A stretch of DNA of 64,000 nucleotides from Luteimonas sp. BLCC-B24 (GCF_028550595.1 NZ_JAQQGN010000007.1:62001-126000), one strand, 5' to 3'; counted from the stretch's first letter, positions 17,825-27,445 are shown. The notes: generated from the letters alone by a model not told the origin. Program-made: numbers and translations.

Positions 17825-19350
17825 CGTGCAGGCTCCCGGATCAGCGGTGCCGTTTCCCGCAGCACCTGGATGTAGGTGTCGACGTCGAGCACCTGCTCGG
17901 CGGCCGCGTTGGTGTAGCGCAGCACCGGGCCTGCGAACAGGGTCATCGCGATGCCGTAGCCGAGCAGCACGACGGTGGCGACGATCTCGCCGCGTCGCAG
18001 CGGCGGCGGGGGCGTCGTCTCCGGCGCGGGCTCCACCCGCCAGAACAGGCGCGTGCCGCTGCGCGACAGGCCGATGATCGTCATCAGGCTGCTGCCGAGG
18101 ATCACCGTCCAGATCCAGCCCATCTGCGCTTCGGGCACCGCGTTGAGCAGTTGCAGCTTGCCGATGAAACCCGACAGCGGCGGCAGGCCGGCGATCGACA
18201 CCGCCGCCACCAGGAACAGGGCCGCCGGCAGGGTCTTGTTCGGCATCGTCGCGATCGGCATCAGATAGTCGCCGTTGCTGCCGCGGTGGCGCTGGATGAT
18301 GTCGGCCAGCAGGAACAGGGCGGCACTGACGAACACGCTGTGCGCGAGGTAGTACAGGCCCGCCGAGATCGCGCCGGCATTGCCGAGCGAGAACGCCACG
18401 AACAGCGTGCCGGCCGACAGCAGCACCAGATACGCCACGCCGATGCGCAGCCGTGGTGCACCGATCACGCCCAGCGCGGCGAGCACGATCGTCGCCGCAC
18501 CCGCCGGCAGCAGCCAGTCCCAGGCGATGTTCGCCAAGGGACCGGCCTGCTCGCCGAACATCAGCGTGAACACCCGCAGGATCGCGTAGAGACCGACCTT
18601 GGTCATCACCGTGAACAGCGCGGCCACCGCGGCGGGCGCGCGCGCGTAGGCCTCGGGCAGCCACAGGTACAGCGGCAGCAGCGCGGCCTTGGCGCAGAAC
18701 ACCAGCAGCAGCAGGCCGGCGCCGGCGTGGATCAGCATCGTGCGCTCGGGCGGCGCGATGGCGATGCGCGCCGCCATCTCGGTCATGTTGAGCGTGCCGA
18801 GCATGCCGTAGAGCAGGCCTAGCGCCAGCAGGAACACCACCGACGCGGCGATGTTGAACACCACGTAGTGCATGCCCGCCTTGATCCGCGCGCCGCGGGC
18901 GCCGCTCAGCAGCAGACCGTAGGAGGCGATCAGCATCACCTCGAAGAACACGAACAGATTGAACAGGTCGCCGGTGAGAAAGGCGCCGTTGAGACCGGCC
19001 AGCTGCATCTGGAACAGCGCATGGAAGTGCAGTGCGCGCTTGTCCCACCCGGCGCAGGCGTACAACAGGCAGGGAATCGCCAGCAGCGTGGTGGTCAGCA
19101 CCATCAGCACCGACAGGCGGTCGGCCACCAGGGTGATGCCGAGCCGCGCCGGCCAGTCGCCGAGCAGGTAGACCAGCATGTCCTCGCGGTGCACCTGCAC
19201 CAGCAGCGTGATGTTGACCGCCAGCAACGCGAGCATGCCGATCCATGCCCAGGTCCGCAGGATCGAGGTGCGATGGCGGCGCTCGAGCAGCAGCAACAGG
19301 GCACCGGTGACGATGGGCACCAGGACGGGAAGCACGGGCAGGTGATTCAT
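17821..19350 (-). CDS. mnhD: Mrp/Mnh cation-proton antiporter subunit D (NuoN/M-like)
   Basis: A 509-residue polytopic protein with about 14 transmembrane segments, homologous to the proton-pumping NuoM/N subunits of complex I. Features include GVLPVLVPI-type N-terminus, LNGAFLTGDLFNLFVFFEVM, HAGAGLLLLVFCAKAALLPL with the buried lysine, and LWLPEAYARAPAAVAALFT. It carries one of the two ion-translocating modules of the Mrp antiporter. It overlaps mnhC (19347-19350) and mnhE by four bases. Confidence 0.95.
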   Translation of the reverse strand: MNHLPVLPVLVPIVTGALLLLLERRHRTSILRTWAWIGMLALLAVNITLLVQVHREDMLVYLLGDWPARLGITLVADRLSVLMVLTTTLLAIPCLLYACAGWDKRALHFHALFQMQLAGLNGAFLTGDLFNLFVFFEVMLIASYGLLLSGARGARIKAGMHYVVFNIAASVVFLLALGLLYGMLGTLNMTEMAARIAIAPPERTMLIHAGAGLLLLVFCAKAALLPLYLWLPEAYARAPAAVAALFTVMTKVGLYAILRVFTLMFGEQAGPLANIAWDWLLPAGAATIVLAALGVIGAPRLRIGVAYLVLLSAGTLFVAFSLGNAGAISAGLYYLAHSVFVSAALFLLADIIQRHRGSNGDYLMPIATMPNKTLPAALFLVAAVSIAGLPPLSGFIGKLQLLNAVPEAQMGWIWTVILGSSLMTIIGLSRSGTRLFWRVEPAPETTPPPPLRRGEIVATVVLLGYGIAMTLFAGPVLRYTNAAAEQVLDVDTYIQVLRETAPLIREPAR

Positions 19351-19712
19351 CGCGCGCCTCCCTGCTGCTGCTCGTCCGGCTCTTCGCCGTCGACGTGGTC
19401 GGTGTGCAGGTCGGCGTGCTCGCGCATGGCGACCACCACCGCGACCGCCGTCATCGCGAACGCGATCACGATGGCCGTCAGCACCAGTGCCTGGGGCAGC
19501 GGGTCGGAATAGTTGGCGAGCGTGTGCGCCACGCCGTCGCGCAGCACCGGCGGCTTGCCGACGACCGGCCGGCCGGCGGCGAAGATCATCAGGTTGGTGG
19601 CGTAGGACAGCAGCGTCAGCCCCAGGATCACGTCGAAGGTGCGCGCGCGCAGCATCAGATACAGGCCCGATGCGGCCAGCACGCCGATGGCGGTGGCGAT
19701 AGCGAATTCCAT
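19347..19712 (-). CDS. mnhC: Mrp/Mnh cation-proton antiporter subunit C (NuoK-like)
   Basis: A 121-residue protein with three transmembrane helices related to NuoK. The motif GLYLMLRARTFDVILGLTLL and the later DPLPQALVLTAIVIAFAMTA are diagnostic of MrpC. A polar His/Asp/Glu-rich C-terminal tail follows. The start codon shares one base with the mnhA stop (TGATG). Confidence 0.93.
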   Translation of the reverse strand: MEFAIATAIGVLAASGLYLMLRARTFDVILGLTLLSYATNLMIFAAGRPVVGKPPVLRDGVAHTLANYSDPLPQALVLTAIVIAFAMTAVAVVVAMREHADLHTDHVDGEEPDEQQQGGAR

Positions 19713-22489
19713 CAGGGCACCTCCTTCTCGGCCTGGCGGTGTTTGACCGTGCCCAGGGTCGCGAGCATCAGCAGCGTGCCGGAGAACACCACGAAGTAGA
19801 CGCCGGTATCGAACACCAAGGCGCTGGCCAGCGGGACCAGCCCGACCACGGGCAGCTCCAGGTCGAGATGGCCACTGGTCATGTACGGCAGCCCGAACCA
19901 CCACGAGCCCACGCCGCCGAGCACCGCCAGCAGCAGGCCGATCGCGATGCCGCGCAGGTAATCGAAGCCGAACGTGGCCTCGACCGCGCGTGCGCCCTGC
20001 AGCACGTACATCACCAGCACCGGCACCGCGAACACCAGGCCCGCGATGAAGCCGCCGCCCGGCGCGTTGTGGCCGCGCAGGAACAGGTAGATCGACACCG
20101 TCAGCGCCAGCGGGAACAACAGCTGGGTGAGGTCGGTGGCGATCGGCAGGTGCGCCGGCGGTCCGGGCATGATCTCGTCCGGCTTCAGCCGCGACCAGCG
20201 CAGCAGCGCGTGCACCACCAGCGCGGCGACGCCGAACACCACGATCTCGCCGAAGGTGTCGAAGCCGCGGAAGTCGACCAGGGTCACGTTGACCACGTTG
20301 CGGCCGTAGGCCTCGGGCAGCGCACGCACCAGCAGCTCGCTGGAAATGGTGTCGGCGGGCGACATCATCATCGCGTAGGCCAGCACCGCGAGCCCGCCGC
20401 CGGCGACGATCGCGATGGTGAGATCGCGCGCCTTGCGCATCCGACGGTGCGAGACCTTCGACTGTTTGGGCAGGTAGTTCAGCGCCATCATCATCAACGC
20501 GATCGTCACCATCTCCACCAGCAGCTGGGTCAATGCCAGGTCCGGCGCCGAGAGATAGACGAAGACCAGGCTGACCGCGAGGCCCGCTGCGCCGATGACG
20601 ATGAGGGCGGTCAGGCGACGCGCGTGCACCACCACCGTGCCGATGGAGGCCGCGATCAGCAGGCCCCACAACACCCAGCCGATCACCGGCAGCGGCTGTG
20701 GCGCGCCCAGGCCCGCCAGCACCGGCAGGGTGCGGCCGAGCATCGGCACGCCGGCCAGCACCACGCCGACCAGGATCATCAGGAACAGGCTGCGCTGCAG
20801 GCTGCCGTTGGCCACGCGATCGGTGAACCGGCGGGCCAGCGCGAACAGCGCTTCGACATTGACGTGGAAGGCATTGCGGCCGATCGAGCGGGTGACCACC
20901 GCGTGGAAATCCAGCAGCCGGCGCAGGCCGAAGTACAGCGCCACGCCGAACACCAGGCTGGCGATGCTCATCACCAGCGGCAGATTGAAGCCGTGCCAGA
21001 CCGACAGGCTGAACGCCGGCGCCGCGTCACCGAGCGTGCCGCGCACCATCGTGTGCAGCAGCGAGCCGACCGTCAGCGCCGGCACCATGCCGACGATCAC
21101 GCACAGGATCGCCAGCACGCCGACCGGGATGCGCATCCAGCGCGGCGGCTCGTGCGGCACCACGTCGAGCGCGCGCGGGCCGTTGCCGAAGAAGGTGTCG
21201 TGCACGAACCGCAGGCTGTAGGCGATGCCGAAAATGCCCGCCAGCAGCGCGGCGACGCTGATGATGATGCGCATCGTGCCGTGGCCGCCGATCTCCAGCG
21301 CCTCGGCGAAGAACATCTCCTTCGACAGGAAGCCGTTGAGCAGCGGTATGCCGGCCATCGCCAGCGAGGCGATGATCGCCAGCACACTGGTCATCGGCAT
21401 GTAGCGCCTGAGATTGCCCAGCCGGCGCATGTCGCGTGTGCCGCATTCGTGATCGATGATGCCCGCGGCCATGAACAGCGAGGCCTTGAACGTCGCGTGG
21501 TTGAGGATGTGGAACAGGCCGGCCACCACCGCCATCTCGGTCGAGATGCCGAACAGCAGCGTGATCAGCCCGAGGTGGGAGATCGTCGAATACGCCAGCA
21601 GGCCCTTGAGGTCGTGCTGGAAGATCGCGAACCAGGCGCCGACCAGCAGCGTGGTCGCGCCGACGCTCGTCACCACGTAGAAGAACAGGTCCGTGCCGGC
21701 GAGCGCCGGGTGCAGGCGAGCCAGCAGGAAGACGCCGGCCTTCACCATCGTGGCCGAATGCAGATAGGCCGAGACCGGGGTGGGCGCGGCCATCGCGTGC
21801 GGCAGCCAGAAGTGGAACGGGAACTGCGCGCTCTTGGTGAAGATGCCCAGCAGCACCAGCGCCAGCGCCCACGGGTACAGATGGCTGGCGCGGATCAGGT
21901 CGCCCGAGGCCAGGACGACGTCGAGGTCGTAGCTGCCGACGATGCGGCCGATCAGCAGCACGCCGCCCAGCAGGGCCAGGCCGCCCATGCCGGTGATCGT
22001 CAGCGCCATGCGCGCGCCCTGGCGCGCGTCCTGGCGGTGCGACCAGAAGCCGATCAGCAGGAACGAGCTGATCGACGTCAGCTCCCAGAAGATCGCGAGC
22101 AACAGCAGATTGCCGGCGGTGACCATGCCGACCATCGCGCCCATGAAGAGCATCAGATAGGTGAAGAACCGCCGTGGGCTGTCCTTGGCCGACAGGTAGT
22201 AGTGGCCGTAGAGGACGACCAGGCCGCCGATGCCCAGGACCAGCAGGCCGAAGGTCCAGGCCAGGCCGTCGATGCGCAGGCTGAAATCCAGCCCGGCTTC
22301 GGGAATCCAGGCGTAGCTCGTGCGTGCGATCTCGCCGTCGAAGACGCTGCCTGCCAGCAACGCCAGAATGCCCAGACCGAGCAGCGGGGGCAGGCCGGCG
22401 AGCACGGCAATGCTGCGGCGGGAGGCCGTGCGCGAGAGCGCAATGACCAGGGCCAGCACGAAGGGCAGGGCCAACAGAAGTTCGAGCAT
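19712..22489 (-). CDS. mnhA: Mrp/Mnh cation-proton antiporter subunit A fused to subunit B
   Basis: A 925-residue protein and first gene of the antiporter operon. Residues 1 to about 600 are the NuoL-like proton-channel module (GNLLLLAIFWELTSISSFLL, TKSAQFPFHFWLPHAMAAPT). An MrpA-specific segment follows, with SAPDLALTQLLVEMVTIALM and VTLVDFRGFDTFGEIVVFG. Residues about 780-925 are an MnhB domain (LRGHNAPGGGFIAGLVFA, FDTGVYFVVFSGTLL). This A-B fusion is known as PhaAB-type in some proteobacteria. The operon probably exports Na+ (or K+) against protons for pH and salt homeostasis. The ATG is at 22487-22489; downstream genes are all overlapping. Confidence 0.93.
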   Translation of the reverse strand: MLELLLALPFVLALVIALSRTASRRSIAVLAGLPPLLGLGILALLAGSVFDGEIARTSYAWIPEAGLDFSLRIDGLAWTFGLLVLGIGGLVVLYGHYYLSAKDSPRRFFTYLMLFMGAMVGMVTAGNLLLLAIFWELTSISSFLLIGFWSHRQDARQGARMALTITGMGGLALLGGVLLIGRIVGSYDLDVVLASGDLIRASHLYPWALALVLLGIFTKSAQFPFHFWLPHAMAAPTPVSAYLHSATMVKAGVFLLARLHPALAGTDLFFYVVTSVGATTLLVGAWFAIFQHDLKGLLAYSTISHLGLITLLFGISTEMAVVAGLFHILNHATFKASLFMAAGIIDHECGTRDMRRLGNLRRYMPMTSVLAIIASLAMAGIPLLNGFLSKEMFFAEALEIGGHGTMRIIISVAALLAGIFGIAYSLRFVHDTFFGNGPRALDVVPHEPPRWMRIPVGVLAILCVIVGMVPALTVGSLLHTMVRGTLGDAAPAFSLSVWHGFNLPLVMSIASLVFGVALYFGLRRLLDFHAVVTRSIGRNAFHVNVEALFALARRFTDRVANGSLQRSLFLMILVGVVLAGVPMLGRTLPVLAGLGAPQPLPVIGWVLWGLLIAASIGTVVVHARRLTALIVIGAAGLAVSLVFVYLSAPDLALTQLLVEMVTIALMMMALNYLPKQSKVSHRRMRKARDLTIAIVAGGGLAVLAYAMMMSPADTISSELLVRALPEAYGRNVVNVTLVDFRGFDTFGEIVVFGVAALVVHALLRWSRLKPDEIMPGPPAHLPIATDLTQLLFPLALTVSIYLFLRGHNAPGGGFIAGLVFAVPVLVMYVLQGARAVEATFGFDYLRGIAIGLLLAVLGGVGSWWFGLPYMTSGHLDLELPVVGLVPLASALVFDTGVYFVVFSGTLLMLATLGTVKHRQAEKEVP

Positions 22490-22595
22490 CGGGCTCCTTG
22501 TGGAGGCAGGTCGGCCGAGTGGCCGGCGGGTCACGCAAGGGCCGGGCAGTTTACCTGATGAATGTGGTGGGTTCGTCGACGCCGGCCGATATGCT

Positions 22596-23513
22596 ATGTC
22601 CCATGATGCCGCACCGCCCCCGCCCTCTGCCGCCCCGGCGACGCGCCCCGTGACGCGTCGTGCGCTGGTGTTCGGCGCCAGCGGCGCGATCGGCCGTGCG
22701 CTGCTCGGGCGCCTGCTGGCGCACGGCTGGGCGGTCGATGCGCTGTCGCGTGGCGAGCGGCCCGGCGCCGACGGGCTGGCCTGGCATCGGGGGGATTTCG
22801 CCCATCTGCCGGCGTTGCCCGGGCGGGTGGACGCGATCTTCAGCTGCGGGCCGCTGGACCAGTTCTCGGTCTGGTATCGCGATGCGGCCGTGGACTGTCC
22901 GCGGGTCGTCGCCTTCGGATCCACCAGCGATGCCACCAAGCGCGACGCCGCCGATGCCGGCGAACGCGCCCTCGCCGAGCGCCTGCGCGATGCCGGCGAA
23001 CGGGTGTTTTCGGCTGCGGCGCGGCGCGGCGCGGCCGCCACCGTGCTGCGGCCCACGCTGATCTACGGCGCGGGAAGCGACCGCAACCTCGGCCGCATCG
23101 TCGCCCTGGCGCGGCGCAGCGGGGTCTTCGTGCTGCCGGCCGACGCCGTCGGGCGGCGTCAGCCGGTGCATGCGGACGACCTGGGGCAGGCGGCCTTCGC
23201 CGTGGTCGATGCGCCCGCCGCCCACGGCCGGGCGTATGCCCTGCCTGGTGGCGAAACCCTGCCGTACCGCGAGATGGTCGCGCGCACGCTGGCGGTGCTC
23301 ACGCCGGCGCCGCGCCTGCTCACCGTGCCGGGGCCCCTGTTCGCGCTCGCGCTGCGCGCCGCGCACGCGACCGGACGCCTGCACGGCTTGCCACCGGGCG
23401 CGGTGGCGCGGATGCGCGAAGACCTGGTGTTCGACGCCGCCCCCGCGCACGCCGCGTTCGGCTATGCGCCGCGGCCCTTCGAGCCCGATGCGGCGATGTT
23501 CCCGCCCGGTTGA
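22596..23513 (+). CDS. NAD(P)-binding oxidoreductase, extended SDR/epimerase-like
   Basis: A protein of about 305 residues with a Rossmann fold: RRALVFGASGAIGRALLGRLL carries the GxxGxxG dinucleotide motif and is followed by GWAVDALSRGERP. Later segments (RPTLIYGAGSDRNLGRIV and RQPVHADDLGQAAF) match extended short-chain dehydrogenase/NAD-epimerase proteins. The canonical YxxxK is not obvious. The ATG at 22596 is taken; a GTG at 22650 directly before the Rossmann motif is an equally possible start, and neither has a clear ribosome site. It is divergent from the mnh operon. Substrate unknown. Confidence 0.75.
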   Translation: MSHDAAPPPPSAAPATRPVTRRALVFGASGAIGRALLGRLLAHGWAVDALSRGERPGADGLAWHRGDFAHLPALPGRVDAIFSCGPLDQFSVWYRDAAVDCPRVVAFGSTSDATKRDAADAGERALAERLRDAGERVFSAAARRGAAATVLRPTLIYGAGSDRNLGRIVALARRSGVFVLPADAVGRRQPVHADDLGQAAFAVVDAPAAHGRAYALPGGETLPYREMVARTLAVLTPAPRLLTVPGPLFALALRAAHATGRLHGLPPGAVARMREDLVFDAAPAHAAFGYAPRPFEPDAAMFPPG

Positions 23514-23523
23514 GGCGAGACAC

Positions 23524-24417
23524 TCACGGACCGGCCATCGGCTCCTCGACCAGCCGCCGCGCCTTGCGCAGCGCACGCAGGGCGACCGCGAGCACGCCGC
23601 CCAGGACCATGGCGCCGCCGATCCACAGTCGCGGCCCCGGCCGATCACCCCAGAATGCGATGCCCAGCGCGATCGCGAACACCGGCACCAGCAACAGCCA
23701 CGGCGTCAGCATCGCCACCGGATAGCGCTGCACCAGCACGTAGTACAGCCCGTGCCCGAGCAGCGACGACACGAAGGCCGCGTACACCGCGCCGCCCCAG
23801 CCGATCCAGCTCGCCTGGCCGAGCATCGCGAACCCGCCGGGCTCGAACACCAGGCTGATCGCCAGCAGCGGCAGCACCGCGAGCACGGCCGTCCAGCCCT
23901 GCATGTTCCACACATCCACACCGCGCAGCGGTTTCATCAGCACCGTAGCGATGGCCAGCATCAGCGCCGACGCCAGCATCGTCAGCAGCGCCGCCGGATT
24001 CGCCAGCACCACCGGGTCGAAGCCCAGCACCAGCACACCGCCGAAGCTGACCGCGATCGCCAGCCCCGTGCGCCAGGCGAAGCGCTCGCCGAGCACCCAC
24101 CACGCCAGCAGCGCGGTCAGCGGGATGTAGCTCTGCATCACGATCGCCGGCGAGGACAGATCGCTCGACAGGCGCAGCGCGAGAAAGCTCAGGCCGAAGT
24201 GCAGCACGCCGATGCACAGGCAGGCGGCCAGCAGTCGCGGCCATTGCCCGGGCGCGGGCGCGCGCAGCACGAACACCAGCGGCAGCGCCAGCAACGCGAA
24301 GCGCAGGGCGGTGAACAGGAACGGCGGAATCTCGCGCAACGCGTGCGCCGAGACCAGGAAATTCAGCGCCCAGGCGACGCAGACGAGCAGGATCAGGGCG
24401 AGGTCGCGGGGCGACAC
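23524..24417 (-). CDS. DMT-superfamily (EamA) transporter
   Basis: A 297-residue protein with ten predicted transmembrane helices in two EamA repeats. VAWALNFLVSAHALREIPPFLFTALRFALL and VMQSYIPLTALLAWWVLGERF are typical of this drug/metabolite exporter family. It starts with GTG (24415-24417); no ATG occurs until deep in the protein. Its 3' end is 10 bases from the convergent oxidoreductase gene. The amino-acid, metabolite or drug substrate cannot be told. Confidence 0.88.
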   Translation of the reverse strand: MSPRDLALILLVCVAWALNFLVSAHALREIPPFLFTALRFALLALPLVFVLRAPAPGQWPRLLAACLCIGVLHFGLSFLALRLSSDLSSPAIVMQSYIPLTALLAWWVLGERFAWRTGLAIAVSFGGVLVLGFDPVVLANPAALLTMLASALMLAIATVLMKPLRGVDVWNMQGWTAVLAVLPLLAISLVFEPGGFAMLGQASWIGWGGAVYAAFVSSLLGHGLYYVLVQRYPVAMLTPWLLLVPVFAIALGIAFWGDRPGPRLWIGGAMVLGGVLAVALRALRKARRLVEEPMAGP

Positions 24418-24505
24418 GGCAGGTACCGGCAGCGGGCGCGCAAGGATCGCACGCCCGGCCGGCGCCCGGGCCTCCCTGGCCCGGATGCGGTCGGGTGGGG
24501 GCGGC

Positions 24506-24982
24506 TCAGTAGCGCCAGCCGAGCCGGCGGTAGAGCTTGGCCAGCACCCAGGCGGGCCCGATCAGCAGATACACCAGATCGGTCAGGAAGCTCGGCTTCT
24601 GGCCTTCGATCTTGTGGCCGACGAACTGGGCGATCCACGCCAGCACGAACACGCTCACCGCCGTGATCAGCAGAACGCGGGTGCCGAGCCACTGGTGCAG
24701 CGCGAAGGTCAGCGCGCCGAGCAGCAGAAACACCGCGAGCATGCCGAAGCCCAGCGGCCGCGACGCCCGGTGATAGAACCGCCAGGCCGCGAACATCGCC
24801 AGCGCCGCCCAGATGCCCGGCTTGAAGATCGTGCCGCCCGGAATGCACCACAGCAGCGCGATCACCGTCCACAGGATCGCCGGCACGGCGAACACGTGGA
24901 TCCACTGGTTGGTGTCGTTGCGGTGGTCGCCCGAGTAGCTGGCGAACCAGCGGTCGATGGAGCGTTCGGGTGTTGCGTGCAT
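24506..24982 (-). CDS. Mpo1-like (DUF962) membrane protein
   Basis: A 158-residue protein with four hydrophobic segments. The N-terminal motif YSGDHRNDTNQWIHVFAVP and the C-terminal EGQKPSFLTDLVYLLIGPAW identify the DUF962/Mpo1 family. The yeast member is an Fe(II) dioxygenase acting in alpha-oxidation of 2-hydroxy fatty acids, and the His residues of HxxxxNxxxH type are present here. Whether the bacterial protein shares this reaction is inference. The start is the ATG at 24980-24982. Confidence 0.8.
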   Translation of the reverse strand: MHATPERSIDRWFASYSGDHRNDTNQWIHVFAVPAILWTVIALLWCIPGGTIFKPGIWAALAMFAAWRFYHRASRPLGFGMLAVFLLLGALTFALHQWLGTRVLLITAVSVFVLAWIAQFVGHKIEGQKPSFLTDLVYLLIGPAWVLAKLYRRLGWRY

Positions 24983-25111
24983 CGCAGGTCTCCGGGCGTG
25001 CGCAGGGGCCAGGGCGAGGATACGCGCGACGCGCCGCCGGCGCTGCAGGTCGGCGGCTCCGTGACTCTGCGTCTGCTCCAGTTCCTGCTCCTGCTCTCGC
25101 GAATGGCGAAG

Positions 25112-25280
25112 GCACTGCAACGTATGTAGACCCGGAGGGCGCCGGCCATGGATGGCCGGCGTTTTCCGACCGAGGCAGGATGCCGAGTCGGAAAATCCCG
25201 GAACGAATGAATCGCCGGATGAGCTTCGTCGGGGAGACGTTTTTCTTTGGTTCCGTTTCTTTTGGGGTCTACCAAAAGAA
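25112..25280 (+). repeat. Intergenic repeat unit, copy 1
   Basis: The unit begins GCACTGC, then a GCCGGCCAT/ATGGCCGGC hairpin (25141-25160), a body with CGAATGAATCGCCGGATGAG, and ends in a T-rich tail containing TTTCTTTTGG (25256-25265) paired with CCAAAAGAAA. It matches copy 2 read from the other strand over roughly 125 bases at about 80-85% by eye. No transposase is present. Confidence 0.7.
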
Positions 25281-25384
25281 ATGAACTCGGCCGCGCCAGC
25301 GGACGAAAGCGTTTGATGTTGCGTTGGCGCCGCCTGCAGTCGAGCAAGCAAAAGCAAGAACAATGCTTTCACTCGCCTGCCGGC

Positions 25385-25558
25385 GAGCGACTCACTTTTC
25401 TTTGTTGGCCCAAAGAAAAGTAAGCAAAAGAAAGGGCCTCCTCGACGAAGCACATCCGGTGAGTCATTCGTTTCGGGATTTCTCGACTTGCCATCCTGGC
25501 TCGGTCGAGAAACGCCGGCCCTCCATGGCCGGCGCCCTCTGGGTCTGCAGGCAGTGCT
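25385..25558 (-). repeat. Intergenic repeat unit, copy 2 (inverted)
   Basis: Read on the minus strand it has the same order as copy 1: GCACTGC, GCGCCGGCCATGGAGGGCC hairpin, the body with AACGAATGACTCACCGGATG, and a T-rich tail with an 11-bp hairpin (ACTTTTCTTTG at 25394-25404 pairing with CAAAGAAAAGT at 25411-25421). The substitutions between copies tend to keep the hairpins, suggesting selection on structure. Confidence 0.7.
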
Positions 25559-25705
25559 AACTCGTCATCGCGTAGGAACATCAAACGCTCGGCACTGCCG
25601 ATCCGCACGGGCCTGAGCCCATGTGTTCTGCAGCCGTAGTCGGTCAACGCGTTGGCGTTCGCTCGGGCCGGGTACCCGCCCTGCGCACGTCGCGCAGGCG
25701 CATGG

Positions 25706-26611
25706 TCAGTCGACCGAAATCCCCGCCAGCTTCTGCAACGCGTCCGCATACCGGCCACGCGTGCGCTCGATGACCTCGGGCGGCAGCTTGGGACCGGGCG
25801 CGGTCTTGTCCCAGTCCAGCGTTTCCAGGTAATCGCGCACGATCTGCTTGTCGTAGCTCGGCGGGCTGGTGCCGACCTCGTACTCGTCGGCCGGCCAGTA
25901 GCGCGACGAATCGGGGGTCAGCATCTCGTCCATGACGTAGAGCCGCCCGTCGGCGTCGGTGCCGAACTCGAACTTGGTGTCGGCCAGGATGATGCCGCGC
26001 TCGGCCGCATGCGCCGCGGCGAACGCGTACAGGCGCAGCGTGGCGTCGCGCACCTGTTCGGCGAGATCGGCGCCGATGCTGTGCACCATGGTGTCGAAGT
26101 CGATGTTCTCGTCGTGGTCGCCGACGGCCGCCTTGGTCGACGGGGTGAAGATCGGCTGCGGCAGCTGCTCGGCCTGGCGCAGGCCGCCGGGCAGGGCGAT
26201 GCCGCTGACGCGGCCGGTGCGCTGGTAATCCTTCCAGCCGCTGCCGATCAGATAGCCGCGGGCGATGGCCTCGACCGGCACCGGCTTGAGCTTCTTCGTC
26301 ACCACCGCGCGCTGCGCGTACAGCGCCGCATCGACGGCGTCGGGCAGCACGCTGGCGACCTCGATGCCGGTGAGATGGTTGGGCATCAGCGAGGCGGTGC
26401 GGTCGAACCAGAAATTGCTGATCTGGCACAGCATCTCGCCCTTGCCGGGAATCGGGTCGGGCAGCACCACGTCGAACGCGCTGAGGCGGTCGGTGGCCAC
26501 GATGAGCAGGCGCTCGTCGCCGAGGTCGAACACATCGCGGACCTTGCCGCGGTGACGCAGGTGGAGGCCGGGCAGGTTCGCTTCGAGCAGGGTCGTCGAC
26601 ACGGTTGACAT
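25706..26611 (-). CDS. purC: Phosphoribosylaminoimidazole-succinocarboxamide (SAICAR) synthase
   Basis: A 301-residue enzyme of purine biosynthesis, joining CAIR and aspartate with ATP. Diagnostic segments are [19 protein letters not shown] (ATP site), [32 protein letters not shown] and [19 protein letters not shown]. The length of about 300 is of the longer eukaryote-like type found in several proteobacteria. The ATG is at 26609-26611; an upstream in-frame extension lacks homology. The divergent gene to its right is separated by 101 bases. Confidence 0.95.
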   Translation of the reverse strand: MSTVSTTLLEANLPGLHLRHRGKVRDVFDLGDERLLIVATDRLSAFDVVLPDPIPGKGEMLCQISNFWFDRTASLMPNHLTGIEVASVLPDAVDAALYAQRAVVTKKLKPVPVEAIARGYLIGSGWKDYQRTGRVSGIALPGGLRQAEQLPQPIFTPSTKAAVGDHDENIDFDTMVHSIGADLAEQVRDATLRLYAFAAAHAAERGIILADTKFEFGTDADGRLYVMDEMLTPDSSRYWPADEYEVGTSPPSYDKQIVRDYLETLDWDKTAPGPKLPPEVIERTRGRYADALQKLAGISVD

Positions 26612-26712
26612 CCGGATGGATCGCAAGCGGCCGGCAAGTGTAGTGCGAACGCGGGTGGGGTGCAGGTGCACGTCCACAGCCCCCTGCCCGTGGCCCGGCT
26701 ACACTCCGGCGC

Positions 26713-27057
26713 ATGACACGCTGGTATGGAAAACTGCTGGGCTTCATCGCCGGGTGGCTGCTGCTGCGGCACCCCGCCGGCGGGGTCATCGGCCTGGTGA
26801 TCGGGCACGCCCTCGACGCCGGCTGGCTGGCGCCCCGGCGGCTCAAGGCCTACGACGTGCTCGGCGTGGCGCCCGACGCCAGCGAGGCCGAGATCGATCA
26901 GGCCTACCGCCGGCTGATCTCGCAATATCACCCCGACCGGGTGGCCGGGGCCGCGCCCGAACTGCGCGCCCGGGCCGAATCGCGCGCGGCCGAGATCAAC
27001 GCCGCGTACGACCGCATCCGCAAGGCCCGCGCCGGCACCACGCGCCCACGCCGCTGA
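26713..27057 (+). CDS. Membrane-anchored J-domain protein
   Basis: A 114-residue protein. Residues 1-45 contain one hydrophobic, glycine-rich segment with [19 protein letters not shown]. Residues 48-110 are a J domain with the essential HPD motif in [15 protein letters not shown]. This is the layout of DjlA without its central TerB-like domain. It would stimulate DnaK at the membrane. It stands alone, divergent from purC. Confidence 0.88.
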   Translation: MTRWYGKLLGFIAGWLLLRHPAGGVIGLVIGHALDAGWLAPRRLKAYDVLGVAPDASEAEIDQAYRRLISQYHPDRVAGAAPELRARAESRAAEINAAYDRIRKARAGTTRPRR

Positions 27058-27445
27058 CGCCGGCGGCCGGATGCGGCCCGGTTCGCGCCCCGAGCCGGCA
27101 GGAACCGCGGGCAGGCCCCGCCGCATCGCCCGATCGCGGGCCCGGTGCGCGTACGCGCGATCCGGCCTGCAGGCGCCGGGCCGCGCCCGGACGGGCGCGG
27201 TGCGCGACCACCCGGGACGCGCGCAGCGGCGGTGCCCGCCGCCCCCGGCATCCCGGGTGGACAGCGCGCGGCCGTACGCGCGGGCCGGCACGACGCGGCG
27301 CCGGCGCCACGTCGGCGTCCGCGCCCGTTTCCCCCGGCACTCCGGCGAGGGCCGGGCGCCGGCATGCGATGGAGCATCCCGCAGGCGCGGAACTAGAATG
27401 CGCATTGCGGTTCCGCCGCCCGCCCCGTCCCCGCCTGGAGTGTCC
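27058..27445. other. Gene-free, very GC-rich 388-base region before rpe
   Basis: No coding sequence is supported; open frames here are artefacts of extreme GC content and have no recognisable domains. Near the right end TAGAAT (27394-27399) is a plausible -10 element for rpe, giving a leader of about 40 bases. Confidence 0.5.

Larger units (their letters stand above)
24983..25705. other. Gene-free 0.7-kb region occupied by an inverted repeat pair
   Basis: No convincing gene is seen. The middle is filled by two related repeat units in opposite orientation (described separately). A further short inverted pair, GCGTTTGATGTT at 25309-25320 and its complement at 25578-25589, lies outside each unit. 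The repeat tails are T/A-rich against the otherwise very GC-rich background. Confidence 0.6.

Noticed and set aside
19739-22558. 939-codon plus-strand frame opposite mnhA
   Set aside because: An antisense artefact of GC-rich coding; the translated sequence is His/Gln/Arg-rich without domains.
25112-25558. Insertion sequence or miniature transposon
   Set aside because: The inverted copies suggest one at first, but no transposase or target duplication is seen and each copy carries its own internal hairpins; an intergenic repeat family fits better.
27058-27445. Possible gene in the GC-rich gap before rpe
   Set aside because: Open frames exist on both strands but are Arg/Pro/Ala low-complexity, have no ribosome site and match nothing I recognise.
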